Positions 1-10,754 of a DNA stretch of 64,000 nucleotides are shown piece after piece. The notes beneath the pieces are model-generated. The model made no database searches and was not told where the DNA came from. It was given only the letters and a program-made list of their open reading frames with translations. A program made the translations under genes and the position numbers. Origin of the DNA: Bufo bufo (Eukaryota; Chordata; Amphibia; Anura; Bufonidae); contig NC_053391.1 in assembly GCF_905171765.1 (NCBI RefSeq), positions 268,264,771-268,328,770 on the forward strand. The letters are read 5' to 3'. Numbering within the stretch: position 1 is the stretch's first letter; the number at the start of each line of letters is the position of its first letter.

Positions 1-919
1 CCTCGATGGTAAGGTTTGTCTTTTTGCTGATGACACAAAGATATGTAACAGGGTTGATGTTCCTGGAGGGAAACGCCAAATGGAAAAGGATTTAGGAAAA
101 CTAGAAGAATGGTCAGAACTCTGGCAACTGAAATTTAATGAGGATAAGTGCAAGATAATGCACCTGGGGCGTAAAAACCCAAGGGCAGAATATAGAATAT
201 TTGACACAGTCCTGACCTCAGTATCTGAGGAAAGGGATTTAGGAGTAATTATTTCAGAAGACTTAAAGGTGGGAAGACAATGTAATAGAGCAGCACGAAA
301 TGCCAGCAGAATGCTTGGATGTATAGGGAGAGGTATAAGCAGTAGAAAGAGTGAAGTGCTTATGCCGCTGTACAGAACACTGGTGAGACCTCACTTGGAG
401 TATTGTGCGCAGTACTGGAGGCCATATCTCCAGAAGGATATAGATACTCTAGAGAGAGTTCAGAGAAGAGCTACTAAACTAGTACATGGATTGCAGGATA
501 AAACTTACCAGGAAAGGTTAAAGGACCTTAATATGTATAGCTTGGAAGAAAGAAGAGACAGAGGGGATATGATAGAAACTTTTAAATACATAAAGGGAAT
601 CAACTCGGTAAAGGAGGAGAGCATATTTAAAAGAAGAAAAACTACCACAAGAGGACACAGTTTTAAATTAGAGGGGCAAAGGTTTAAAAGTAATATAAGG
701 AAGTATTACTTTACTGAGAGAGTAGTGGATGCATGGAATAGCCTTCCTGCAGAAGTGGTAGCTGCAAATACAGTGAAGGGGTTTAAGCATGCATGGGATA
801 GGCATAAGGCTATCCTTCATATAAGATAGGGCCAGGGACTATTCATAGGATTCAGATATATTGGGCAGACTAGATGGGCCAAATGGTTCTTATCTGCCGA
901 CACATTCTATGTTTCTATG
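1..919 (+). mobile_element. CR1-type LINE, 3' end (5' part outside window)
   Basis: This is the 3' part of a non-LTR retrotransposon. It holds the end of a reverse transcriptase frame (2-829), then a short 3' UTR that finishes at about 919 in two near-copies of an 8-base motif (ATTCTATG, TTTCTATG). Terminal ATTCTRTG repeats are a hallmark of CR1-clade LINEs, whereas L1 ends in poly(A). The next bases belong to a different element, a PLE. The 5' end lies outside the window. Confidence 0.85.
2..829 (+). CDS. CR1-like LINE reverse transcriptase, C-terminal part (5' partial)
   Basis: The frame is open from the window edge to the TAG at 827-829, about 275 codons with no internal stop. The palm catalytic motif reads FADD at 23-34, the LINE version of Y/FxDD. 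Downstream come the LGVIIS motif, the PLYRTLVRPHLEY motif and a late PAEVV segment, in the order usual for the thumb and C-terminal part of CR1/L2/Rex reverse transcriptases. In the family this enzyme performs target-primed reverse transcription of its own mRNA. The endonuclease and fingers would lie upstream, outside the window. The first methionine (80) is internal, so it is not the true start. It looks young because it is undamaged over this length, but whether the whole element is intact cannot be seen. Confidence 0.85.
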   Translation, partial: LDGKVCLFADDTKICNRVDVPGGKRQMEKDLGKLEEWSELWQLKFNEDKCKIMHLGRKNPRAEYRIFDTVLTSVSEERDLGVIISEDLKVGRQCNRAARNASRMLGCIGRGISSRKSEVLMPLYRTLVRPHLEYCAQYWRPYLQKDIDTLERVQRRATKLVHGLQDKTYQERLKDLNMYSLEERRDRGDMIETFKYIKGINSVKEESIFKRRKTTTRGHSFKLEGQRFKSNIRKYYFTERVVDAWNSLPAEVVAANTVKGFKHAWDRHKAILHIR

Positions 920-2866
920 TTTGGTGGAATATCAAAAGTCTGGAGGAGTATCTCAAGTGTTCTATTATACCAAGGGGTCTGAGGGTGCAGAAATTCCCGG
1001 CCTGGGAAGTTACTGCGTAGTTCAAGGAGACATGGGAGCAGGGACTTTTAAAATGTTCCAGAATTCTCATTGATATGCTAATTACACATGAGCAAGAACT
1101 TTTACATCGGACTAAATTGAGGCTTGCGGAATTAGAATCCAAAATGGTGCAATATGATAAGGAGGAAGTTGAAATATTTTAGGTCAGACTAAAGGAGATA
1201 CTGGAGAATTTTGATAAGGAGATTATGGTGGGCAAAAAATCTAAATTCCATCGGGATAGAAGTGATTTTGAGAGAAAACAGGCTTTCAGGTGGAAACACA
1301 GTGGTAATATACGGGCGCCTTCAAAGGGCAACCACCAAAATGATACAATAACAAAGTATATTGCTAATATCTCTGCTAATGCAAATGGTGAAATTGATTT
1401 TTTATCCGAAAACAGCGAAGACAGCGAACTCGGAGGGGATTACGTAAATCCCAGAAAAAGGGGACCCCAACTCCGCAAAGGCAACAACCATCCACCACCC
1501 CACAGGAAGCGGATGTAGGAGTGGAACTATCACAGGAAAATGGATCGCTTCAGGCAATTGTGCTTCAAACACACTTTATGCTCAACCGACACTACTACAG
1601 GAACTAGCGGAGGATGAACGTGGAATTTTCTTGGACCTAGTGGACCTGTTTAGAGAAAATGAGGTTGGCATAGCAGTCCTACAAGAGGTCCAAAAATTGA
1701 CGAATAACACCATTAGGGGTAGGAACAAGGCTACGACAGAGTTCAAAATTATCCGACAATTAATCAAAGAAGCGGACAAAGATCCCACCATCACGTTCAA
1801 GAAAAAATTGGATCAGCTCATTAAAAGGGCCTTTGACATGAGGATTATCACCAAGCGGGAACTTCAATTTTTGGAGGAATTAAAAGACATCGTTTTGCCA
1901 CCTTGATGGTTACATGTGATGTCGAGTCACTCTACTCCAATATCTCCCATAGCGATGGGATAGCTGCTGCCAAATTCTTTTTGTCCAACTCAGCCACTGG
2001 CAACCCAGCCCACCACACCTTCCTGGGATCAAGGGAGGTCTGTGAGCAATTTATTGGCTATCTGAATGAGAACTTGCTCAATATATTTCTGACACACAAA
2101 ATCTCTGAATAAGAGGTTGATTTTCTGGATCTCCGAATTGGGTTGAAGGATTCCCATATTGTGACATCTCTTTTCCGAAAAAGTACTGCAACCAACAGCA
2201 TACTTCATTATGCACGTTTTCACCCGGATATATGTGGGCCAGACCATGCAGGAGTTGAGGAAGAGAGTACAACAGCACACATCCAACATTCGGTTGGCAG
2301 CACGAGATAGAAGCAAAGGGGACAAACCTCTCACATCGGTGGCAGCTCACTTCTTGGACTGCCATGAAGGTAGGTATGATGATCTGAGGGTTGCAGGATT
2401 GGATTTAATTCACGGCAACATTAGGGGCACACAGGTCTCTCAGAGGCTGCTCCGATCCGAATCTAGGTGGATATTTAATCTGGGTTCACAGATTCCACAG
2501 GGCCTTAATGAGGAACTCACTTTCACTGGCTTCTATATGTAGATTCCTACTCTGAGACTAACCCAAGGGAGAGTAACAGATTGGGTTCAGGAATCACTCA
2601 TCACTAATCTTATTTGTTTTTGTTTTAGATTTAAAAGCCTGGAGACACTTGATTGGAGGACTTACACGTCTGATTGGACCTTATCACTTTTTGCACTTTC
2701 GCATTTTTTGCATAGGATGGCACTCAGAACTTTACACATTTTTTAAGGGTCGTCATACGTTCTTTTGTATAGTTGTTGCTTCACTAATTAGTATTGGTAA
2801 ATTTGATTATCCTGATGGATTTTTTGTCCCCTTTATATATGCTATATTATCTGTATTTCTCTTGTA
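920..2866 (+). mobile_element. Penelope-like element PLE-1, part 1 (split by Tc1)
   Basis: This is a degraded PLE in forward orientation. It has a lysine/arginine-rich N-terminal segment (1225-1518), reverse transcriptase fragments (about 1631-2210), a GIY-YIG endonuclease domain (2210-2542) and a 3' untranslated region. It is interrupted at a TA dinucleotide (2865-2866) by the Tc1 element, and the PLE sequence resumes at 14608. The 3' UTR stretch 2543-2866 has no further coding content that I can see. Confidence 0.8.
1225..2542 (+). pseudogene. PLE-1 reverse transcriptase / GIY-YIG endonuclease, broken
   Basis: Three frames together carry PLE hallmarks. 1225-1518 encodes a basic segment (KKSKFHRDRSDFERKQAF) like the region before the PLE reverse transcriptase. 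1903-2112 has the motif DVESLYSNI, the PLE form of the motif A region. About 2138-2215 has SLFRKSTATNSILHY, the conserved post-catalytic RT segment. 2210-2542 has IYVGQT, an arginine-rich helix followed by QH, then ESRWIFNLGS and PQGLNEE, matching the GIY-YIG nuclease of PLEs with its catalytic Tyr, Arg and Glu region. PLEs use this nuclease to nick the target and prime reverse transcription. The YxDD active site between motif A and the RKSTATN segment is missing, and frames shift between blocks, so the copy is dead. The family call is firm; the original start is uncertain. Confidence 0.8.
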
Positions 2867-3075
2867 CAGTCCTGATCAAAAGTTTAAGACCACTTGAAAA
2901 ATGGCAAAAAAATCGTATTTTACATTGTTGGATCTTAACAAGGTTCCAAGTAGAGCTATAACATGCAACAAGAAGAAATGAGAGTGAGACCAAACATTTT
3001 TTGAGCATTCAATTAGTTGAAAATAATGATTAAACTGAAACAGGCTGTTTTTCAGCTGATCCAAATTTTAGGACC
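2867..3075 (+). repeat. Tc1 left terminal inverted repeat (IR/DR type)
   Basis: This 209-bp repeat aligns along its length with the reverse complement of 14400-14607. The motif GATCAAAAGTTTAAGACC at the outer end recurs in slightly changed form near the inner end (about 3058-3075). That is the inverted-repeat/direct-repeat layout in which each end carries two transposase binding sites, as in Sleeping Beauty-type Tc1 elements. Confidence 0.9.
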
Positions 3076-4035
3076 ACATGCCTTTAACCACCTCCGGACC
3101 GCCGAACGCAGCGACGCATCCTGGAGGTGGTTGATTCATTCCGCCTGGACGCGCAGGCGCGTCCTCTCGCGAGACGCGAGATTTCGGTCACAGCCGGCCC
3201 GCGCATGCGCATCGCGGGCCGGCAAAAGTTCGAGGAGTATTGCATCAGCAACCTGCCAGCCAATGATCGTTGCTGGCAGGTTGCTGATTTTTAAAAAATC
3301 GAATCACAAGCCATATAACAGATCATATTAGTAAATATGATCTGTTATATGGCTTCTCTGCTCTTCTGCTGGTCCTTTTCGTCGGTTGGATCCAGCAGAG
3401 GAGCAGACTGAACTGTGAGTACCCACCAAACACTGTCCTTAGCCCCAGATCACCTTCCATCACCCCCATCATCCAAATTAACCCCTTGATCGCCCCCTGT
3501 CAATCACTTAGTGAAAGACAAAAAGTGATCAGTGTAAACTGTCACTTTTTTTTTTTCACTAGTATTGGCTGTTAGGTTTTAGGATTAGTTTAGGCCCCTT
3601 GGTTAGGTAGTTTAGGGATCAGTTAGCGCCCACCGCACCGCAGTCACTTTTATTCGCTGATTAGCGTATCGCTAATCAGCATTTGTACTTTTATAGTATC
3701 TGTAAGTGATCAAAACTGATCACGGTCAGATCTATAATTGTATTAGTGTCACCTTAGCTCGCCCTCCACCCAAAACACAGTGTTTGCCCGATCAGGCCTG
3801 ATCGGTCGCCCACACGTGCGTTCACCCACGCCCGCCCCACCGCAGTGACAAAACATTTTTTTTTTTTGATCACTGCACATTCACTTTACACGCACTGCGG
3901 CGATAAAAAAATCAGTTTTGATATTTTTTATCAACCGCAGCAGCCTCCGGTACTTCGCTAGCCTCCCCTTTGTAAGACAGGCTTGCTTTTTTTCTTGGGT
4001 AGTCTCAGGGAATACCCCTAAATTTAGTTGCCCAA

Positions 4036-4389
4036 ATGTCAAACAGGGGGTATTCTTCTGAAGAGGCCTACAGGATTCTGACCTAGTCGGATAAGGAATG
4101 GGAACCCTCATCTGACGAATCTAGCGGGTCAGAATATGAACCTGTAGAAAGCAGTGGCTCTCTGACCCAAAGTTCGGAGGAGGAGGTGGAGGTCCCTGAT
4201 AGAACCAGGCGTACCCGGCCACGTGTCGCTAGACCACAGGTTGCGCAGGATCCGCTTCAAGAGCAGCAGAGTGGGGCTGGCGCTGTCGGATCACGTGGTG
4301 AGGCATACACCAGCAGCGCAGCCCTTCCTGGACCTAGTACCTGCACTGCCGTACAACATGGTGAAGTGGCGAGCACCAGAAGGGCATAA
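4036..4389 (+). pseudogene. PB-3 piggyBac transposase, N-terminal remnant
   Basis: The ATG at 4036 opens a frame beginning MSNRGYSSEEAY, typical of the acidic N-terminus of vertebrate piggyBac transposases. There is an in-frame TAG at 4084. From about 4132 the frame matches PB-1 (EPVESSGSLTQSS onward) almost residue for residue. It ends at 4387-4389, where the coding sequence joins abruptly to 3' sequence also seen beside PB-1 at 42164. The catalytic domain is deleted. The remnant is useful because it shows the true N-terminus that PB-1 has lost. Confidence 0.8.
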
Positions 4390-6380
4390 ATATCTTGGTC
4401 AAATGCCAACTTTGTATAAAAAAATGGGAAAAGTTGTCTTTTGCCAAGATATTTCTCTCACCCAGCATGGGTATATGTAAAATGACACCCCAAAACACAT
4501 TCCCCAACTTCTCCTGATTACGGAGATACCACATGTGTGACACTTTTTTGCAGCCTAGGTGGGCAAAGTGGCCCACATTCCAAAGAGCACCTTTCGGATT
4601 TCACCGGCCATTTTTTACAGAATTTGATTTCAAACTCCTTACCACACATTTGGGCCCCTAGAATGCCAGGGCAGTATAACTACCCCACAAGTGACCCCAT
4701 TTTGGAAAGAAGACACCCCAAGGTATTCGCTGATGGGCATAGTGAGTTCATAGAAGTTTTTATTTTTTGTCACAAGTTAGTGGAATATGAGACTTTGTAA
4801 GAAAAAAAAAAAATCATCATTTTCCGCTAACTTGTGACAAAAAATAAAAAGTTCTATGAACTCACTATGCCCATCAGCGAATACCTTAGGGTGTCTACTT
4901 TCCAAAATGGGGTAATTTGTGGGGTGTTTGTACTGTCTGGGCATTGTAGAACCTCAGGAAACATGACAGGTGCTCAGAAAGTCAGAGCTGCTTCAAAAAG
5001 CGGAAATTCACATTTTTGTACCATAGTTTGTAAACGCTATAACTTTTACCCAAACCATTTTTTTTTTACCCAAACATTTTTTTTTATCAAAGACATGTAG
5101 AACAATAAATTTAGAGCAAAATTTATATATGGATGTCGTTTTTTTTGCAAAATTTTACAACTGAAAGTGAAAAATGACATTTTTTTGCAAAAAAATCGTT
5201 AAATTCCGATTAATAACAAAAAAAGTAAAAATGTCAGCAGCAATGAAATACCACCAAATGAAAGCTCTATTAGTGAGAAGAAAAGGAGGTAAAATTCATT
5301 TGGGTGGTAAGTTGCATGACCGAGCAATAAACGGTGAAAGTAGGGTAGGTCAGAAGTGTAAAAAGTGGCCTGGTCTTTAAGGGTGTTTAAGCTATAGCCA
5401 CCTCAGCCCCCTTAGCTTAAACACCCTTAATGACCAGGCCACTTTTTACACTTCTGACCTACGCTACTTTGACCGTTTATTGCTCGGTCATGCAACTTAC
5501 CACCCAAATGAATTTTACCTCCTTTTCTTCTCACTAATAGAGCTTTCATTTGGTGGTATTTCATTGCTGCTGACATTTTTACTTTTTTTGTTATTAATCG
5601 AAATTTAACTATTTTTTTGCAAAAAAATGTCATTTTTCACTTTCAGTTGTAAAATTTTGCAAAAAAAACGACATCCATATATAAATTTTTCTCTACATTT
5701 ATTGTTCTACATGTCTTTGATAAAAAAAAAATGTTTGGGTAAAAAAAAAATGGTTTGGGTAAAAGTTATAGCGTTTACAAACTATGGTACAAAAATGTGA
5801 ATTTCCGCTTTTTGAAGCAGCTCTGACTTTCTGAGCACCTGTCATGTTTCCTGAGGTTCTACAATGCCCAGACAGTACAAACACCCCACAAATGACCCCA
5901 TTTCGGAAAGTAGACACCCTAAAATATTCGCTGATGGGCATAGTGAGTTCATAGAACTTTTTATTTTTTGTCACAAGTTAGTGGAATATGAGACTTTGTA
6001 AGGAAAAAAAAAAAAATCATCATTTTCCGCTAACTTGTGACAAAAAATAATAAATTCTAGGAACTCGCCACCCCCCTCACGGAATACCTTGGGGTGTCTT
6101 CTTTCCAAAATGGGGTCACTTGTGGGGTAGTTATACTGCCCTGGCATTCTAGGGGCCCTAATGTGTGGTAAGTAGGTAATTGACCTGTGAAATCCGAAAG
6201 GTGCTCTTTGCCCACCTAGGCTGCAAAAAAGTGTCACACATGTGGTATAGCCGTATTCAGGAGAAGTTGGGCAATGTGTTTTGGGGTGTCTTTTTACATA
6301 TACTCATGCTGGGTGAGAGAAATATCTCGGCAAAAGACAACTTTTCCCATTTTTTATACAAAGTTGGCATTTGACCAACT
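4387..6380. repeat. 2-kb imperfect palindrome inside PB-3
   Basis: The left arm (about 4387-5393) is the reverse complement of the right arm (about 5405-6380), with the centre near 5400. The arms are similar enough that the same 68-codon open frame appears on opposite strands at 5174-5380 and 5427-5633. Each arm also contains a smaller palindrome centred near 4800 or 6010. The sequence resembles the piggyBac 3' region at 42164-43540. A transcript would fold into a long hairpin. Confidence 0.85.
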
Positions 6381-6835
6381 TTCTTCTCACGCTTTAGGGC
6401 CCCTAGAATGCCAGGGCAGTATAAATACCCCACATGTGACCCCATTTTGGAAAGAAGACACCCCAAGGTATTCAATGAGGGGCATGGCGAGCTCATAGAA
6501 TTTTTTTTTTTTTGGCACAAGTTAGCGGAAATTGATATATATATTTTTTTTCTCACAATCTTTCATGGACTCAATATGCCCCTCACGGAATACCTTGGGG
6601 TGTCTTCTTTCCGAAATGGGGTCACATGTGGGGTATTTATACTGCCCTGGCATTCTAGGGGCCCTAAAGCGTGAGAAGAAGTCTGGAATATAAATGTCTA
6701 AAAATTTCGACGCATTTGGATTCCGTGAGGGGTATGGTGAGTTCATGTGAGATTTTATTATTTGACACAAGTTAGTGGAATATGAGACTTTGGAAGAAAA
6801 AAAATTATAATTTCCGCTAACTTGGGCCAAAAAAA
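6381..6835. repeat. Second palindrome in PB-3
   Basis: A segment of about 300 bp (6390-6690) is inverted around roughly 6535. GGGCCCCTAGAATGCC on the left mirrors GGCATTCTAGGGGCCC on the right, with T-rich spacer between. It is the same repeat family as 43205-43500. Confidence 0.8.
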
Positions 6836-6837
6836 TG

Positions 6838-7890
6838 TCTGAATGGAGCCTTACAGGGGGGTGATCAATGACAGAAGGGTGATCAATGACAGGGGGGTGA
6901 TCAGGGAGTCTATATGGGGTGATCACTCCCCTGTCATTGATCACCCCCCTATAAGGCTCAATTCAGATGTCCGTATGTGTTTTGCGGATCCGATCCATGT
7001 ATCAGTGGATCCGTAAAAATCATACGGACTTCTGAATGCAGCCTTACAGGGGGGTGATCAATGACAGGGGGGTGATCAATGACAGGGGGGTGACCAGGGA
7101 GTCTATATGGGGTGATCACCCCCCTGTCATTGATCACCCCCCTATAAGGCTCCATTTAGATGTCCGTATGTGTTTTGCGGATCCGATCCATGTATCCGTG
7201 GATCCGTAAAAAACATACGGACATCTGAATGCAGCCTTACAGGGGGGTGATCAATGACAAGGGGGTGATCAATGACAGGGGGGTGACCAGGGAGTCTATA
7301 TGGGGTGATCACCCCCCTGTCATTGATCCCCCCCCTATAAGGCTCCATTCAGATGTCCGTATGTGTTTTGCGGATCCGATCCATGTATCCGTGGATCCGT
7401 AAAAAACATACGGACATCTGAATGCAGCCTTACAGGGGGGTGATCAATGACAGGGGGGTGATCAATGACAGGGGGGTGATCAGGGAGTCTATATGGGGTG
7501 ATCACCTCCGTCATTGATCACTCCCCTGTAAGGCTCCATTCAGACGTCCGTATGTGTTTTGCGGATCCGATCCATCTATCAGTGGATCCGTAAAAATCAT
7601 ACGGACGTCTGAATGGAGCCTTACAGGGGTTTGATCAATGACAGGGGGTTTATCAATGACAGGGGGTGATCAGGGAGTCTATATGGGGTGATCACCTCCG
7701 TCATTGATCACTCCCCTGTAAGGCTTCATTCAGACGTCCGTATGTGTTTTGCGGATCCGATCCATCTATTAGTGGATCCGTAAAAATCATATGGATGTCT
7801 GAATGGAGCCTTACAGGGGGTTATCAATGACAGGGGGGTGATCAATGACAGGGGGGTGATCAGGGAGTCTATATGGGGTGATCTGGGGTG
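6838..7890 (+). repeat. Tandem array of about 190-193-bp palindromic units
   Basis: Unit starts (GAATGNAGCC) fall at 6841, 7034, 7227, 7420, 7611 and 7801, giving periods of 193, 193, 193, 191 and 190 bp. Each unit has runs of GGGGTGATCAATGACA, a mirrored copy on the other strand, and a hairpin around GCGGATCCG. The array accounts for several spurious open frames here. Confidence 0.9.
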
Positions 7891-9259
7891 ACCAGGGGTG
7901 AATAAGGGGTTAATAAGTGACGGGGGTGGTGTAGTGTAGTGTGGTGCTTGGTGCTACATATTGCTGAGCTACCTGTGTCCTCTGGTCATCTATCCAAACA
8001 AAGGGGACCACCAGAGGACCAGGTAGCAGGTATATTAGACGCTGTTATCAAAACAGCGTCTAATATACCTGTTAGGGGTTAAAAAAATCACATCTCCAGC
8101 CTGCCAGCGAACGATCGCCGCTGGCAGGCTGGAGATCCACTCGCTTACCTTCCGTTCCTGTGAACGCGCGCGCCTGTGTGCGCGCGTTCACAGGAAATCT
8201 CGCGTCTCGCGAGAGGACGTGTATATGCGTCCAGGAGGAATCAATCAACCACCTCCAGGACGCGTCGCTGCGTTCGGCGGTCGGGAGGTGGTTAAAAGGC
8301 CAAATCTGTGCAAAGATGTGGATTCATTCTCATTTTCTGTCAGGTAGTCACTAGAGATGTCGTGAACATATTTCCGCAAATGTTCGCGAACCGACATAGA
8401 CTTCAATAGGCAGGCGAATTTTAAAACCCACAGGGACTCTTTCTGGCCACAATAGTGATGGAAAAGTTGTTTCAAGGGGACTAACACCTGGACTGTGGCA
8501 TGCCGGAGGGGGATCCATGGCAAAACTCCTATGGAAAATTACGTAGTTGACGCAGAGTCGGGTTTTAATTCATAAAGGGCATAAATCCCCTAACATTCCT
8601 AAATTGTTTGGAATAACGTGCTTTAAAACATCCAGTGTGTGTATACGATTAGGTATGATGTTGTATCGATCAGGTAGTGTTAGGGTTACGCCCGCTTCAC
8701 AGTGACAGACCAAACTCTGACAGACCAAACTCCCCGTTTAACGCACCGCAAACAACCACAAACAGTCCATTTGCACAACCGCAAACTCCCCATTTGCACA
8801 AGGTTGGATACCAAGCTAGCCATGTCCCGTTCCTTGTCCTCACTGACGTCATTGAAGGTCTCTTCCTCCACCCAGCCACGTACAACACCAAGGGTCTCGA
8901 AAGGTGACAACAAGCCCCCTGGGACGCCTGCTGTGTTTGGTCTTCCACCTCCTCAAAGCCACCTTCCTCCTCTGACTCCTCTTCTTCAGACTCCTCTCAC
9001 TGCGTTGCCGCAGGTCCAGCAATCGACGACGACAAGGCTGCTTCTGGTGGTGATGGTGACCACAACTCTTCCTCTTCATGCTCATCTACGGCCTGATCCA
9101 GCACTCTTCGCAGGGCACGCTCCAGAAAAAACGCATATGGGATGAGGTCGATGATGTTCCTTTGGGTTTGACTGACCAGGTTTGTCACCTCCGCGTTCAG
9201 TAACGCGGCAAAAAAATACCCAGCTCCGCAGAGGCTGTCCTCTTTTTTTTTAAATTAAA

Positions 9260-10040
9260 AAAATCTGTTCTTACCAGTTTAATCTCTGTTTTGTCCCTTA
9301 TCAGGGGCAGGTGTGGTGTATGGAATAGATTTTAGAAATCGGGAGATGGAAAAAGATGCTTGGTCGGTCCTCTTACTACCAATTTGGGGCACTGCGCGTG
9401 CGCCGTTCAATGTACTGTGCTACCCTATATGAGTGGTGTGTTAAGTAGTACTATTCCTATCAGTTTAATCCCTGTTACGTCCCCTATCAGGGACTGGTGT
9501 ATGGAATAGATTTTAGGAACCGGGAGATGGAAAAAGATGCTTGGTTGGTCCTCTTACTTCCAATTTAGGGCACTGCTCGTGTGCAGTGCAATGTACTGTG
9601 CTACCCGATATGAGAGGAATAGTACTACTTAACATACCACTCATATCGGTTAGCACAGTACATTGCACGGCGCACGCGCAGTGCCCCAAATTGGAAGTAA
9701 GAGGACCAACCAAGCATCTTTTTCCATCTCCCGGTTCCTAAAATGTATTCCATACACGTCCCCTGATAGGGGACGTAACAGGGATTAAACTGATTGGTAT
9801 GTTAAGTAGTACTATTCCTATCAGTTTAATCCCTGTTACGTCCCCTGTCAGGGGACGTGTATTGAATAGATTTTAGTAACGGGAGATGGAAGAAGATGCT
9901 TGGTTGGTCCTCCTACTTCCAATTTGGGGCACTGCGCGTGCGCCGTGCAATGTACTGTGCTACCCGATATGAGTGGTATGTTAAGTAGTACTATTCCTAT
10001 CAGTTTAATCCCTGTTACGTCCCTTATCAGGGGACGTGTA
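9260..10040. repeat. hAT subterminal repeats, about 183-bp units with one inverted
   Basis: Four direct units start near 9276, 9459, 9826 and 10002 with CAGTTTAATC followed by TGTTACGTCCC. A fifth unit, about 9628-9800, is in reverse orientation, making a local palindrome centred near 9627. The same units recur at 59310-59680 in hAT copy 2, which confirms they belong to the element. hAT transposases bind subterminal repeats, so these could be binding-site clusters; that is inference. Confidence 0.8.
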
Positions 10041-10754
10041 TCAAATAGAGTTTAGACAACCGCAAAGAGTTAATTTTATTCCTCTATGCGTCCATCTTGG
10101 TGTAGTGATGATTGTGCTCGTGCGCACGTTTGGGAGATTGCAGGCGATGGTGGTTTTTCAAAGCCTATGGTCGTGCTGAGGTAGTTCAGTGACAGCTAAG
10201 TGACCCAGAAAACAATGATTCTGCAGTGTGGGCCCATTGTTGGCCTAGTAGGCTTTAATGATCAACTTAGATGATCACAAAGAAAATTTATGTTTTTTCT
10301 ATGCAAATGTATCCAGCCAATCGATTTTGGTCATTTCACAATGAAGCAACGACCTGATCATCTGGGGTGTGCCAACATTGCCATTGCCAACACACTCATA
10401 GAGGTGGTCGCTTCATTGTGATACGCAAGCCCCTACACCACAACAAGGTAACGATCACAAAGGGGAATTGACACATGTATGTGCCTTTTTTTTTTTTTTT
10501 GGGCAGCCACAGTGCAGCACCAGAGGCCAGAAAAATTAGGCATGTACACATGCCTGAAAAATAAGGTATTGTTGCAGCCGCTGCTGTAGCAGCGGCCTGG
10601 AAAAATTAATGTTTTCCAGGCAGAAAGTGCACTAAACCATTGCGGCTTGAACCCTAGTTGGTGGCGGAGAAGTCACGCAAGTCATCCGGCATGCAGAGAT
10701 TAAATACAGCAGCGTGTGGACCGTTTTAGCCCAAGGCATCTCACCAGGCCTTTT

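Larger units (their letters stand above)
3088..8291 (+). mobile_element. piggyBac-family element PB-3, non-autonomous, with transposase remnant
   Basis: It is bounded by TTAA on both sides (3084-3087 and 8292-8295) and by 98-bp terminal inverted repeats (3088-3185 and 8194-8291) starting CCACCTCC. Inside are GC-rich hairpins, a transposase N-terminal remnant (4036-4389), a 2-kb imperfect palindrome (4387-6380), a second palindrome (6381-6835), a tandem array of 190-bp units (6838-7890) and further hairpins (for example 8030-8069, 8094-8134 and 8161-8192). It lacks the catalytic core, so it must have moved with help from a related transposase such as PB-1, with which it shares the transposase N-terminal region and 3' sequences. 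Removing it with one TTAA restores the Tc1 5' UTR. Confidence 0.92.

Noticed and set aside
5174..5633. Mirrored 68-codon ORFs on opposite strands
   Set aside because: They are by-products of the PB-3 palindrome.
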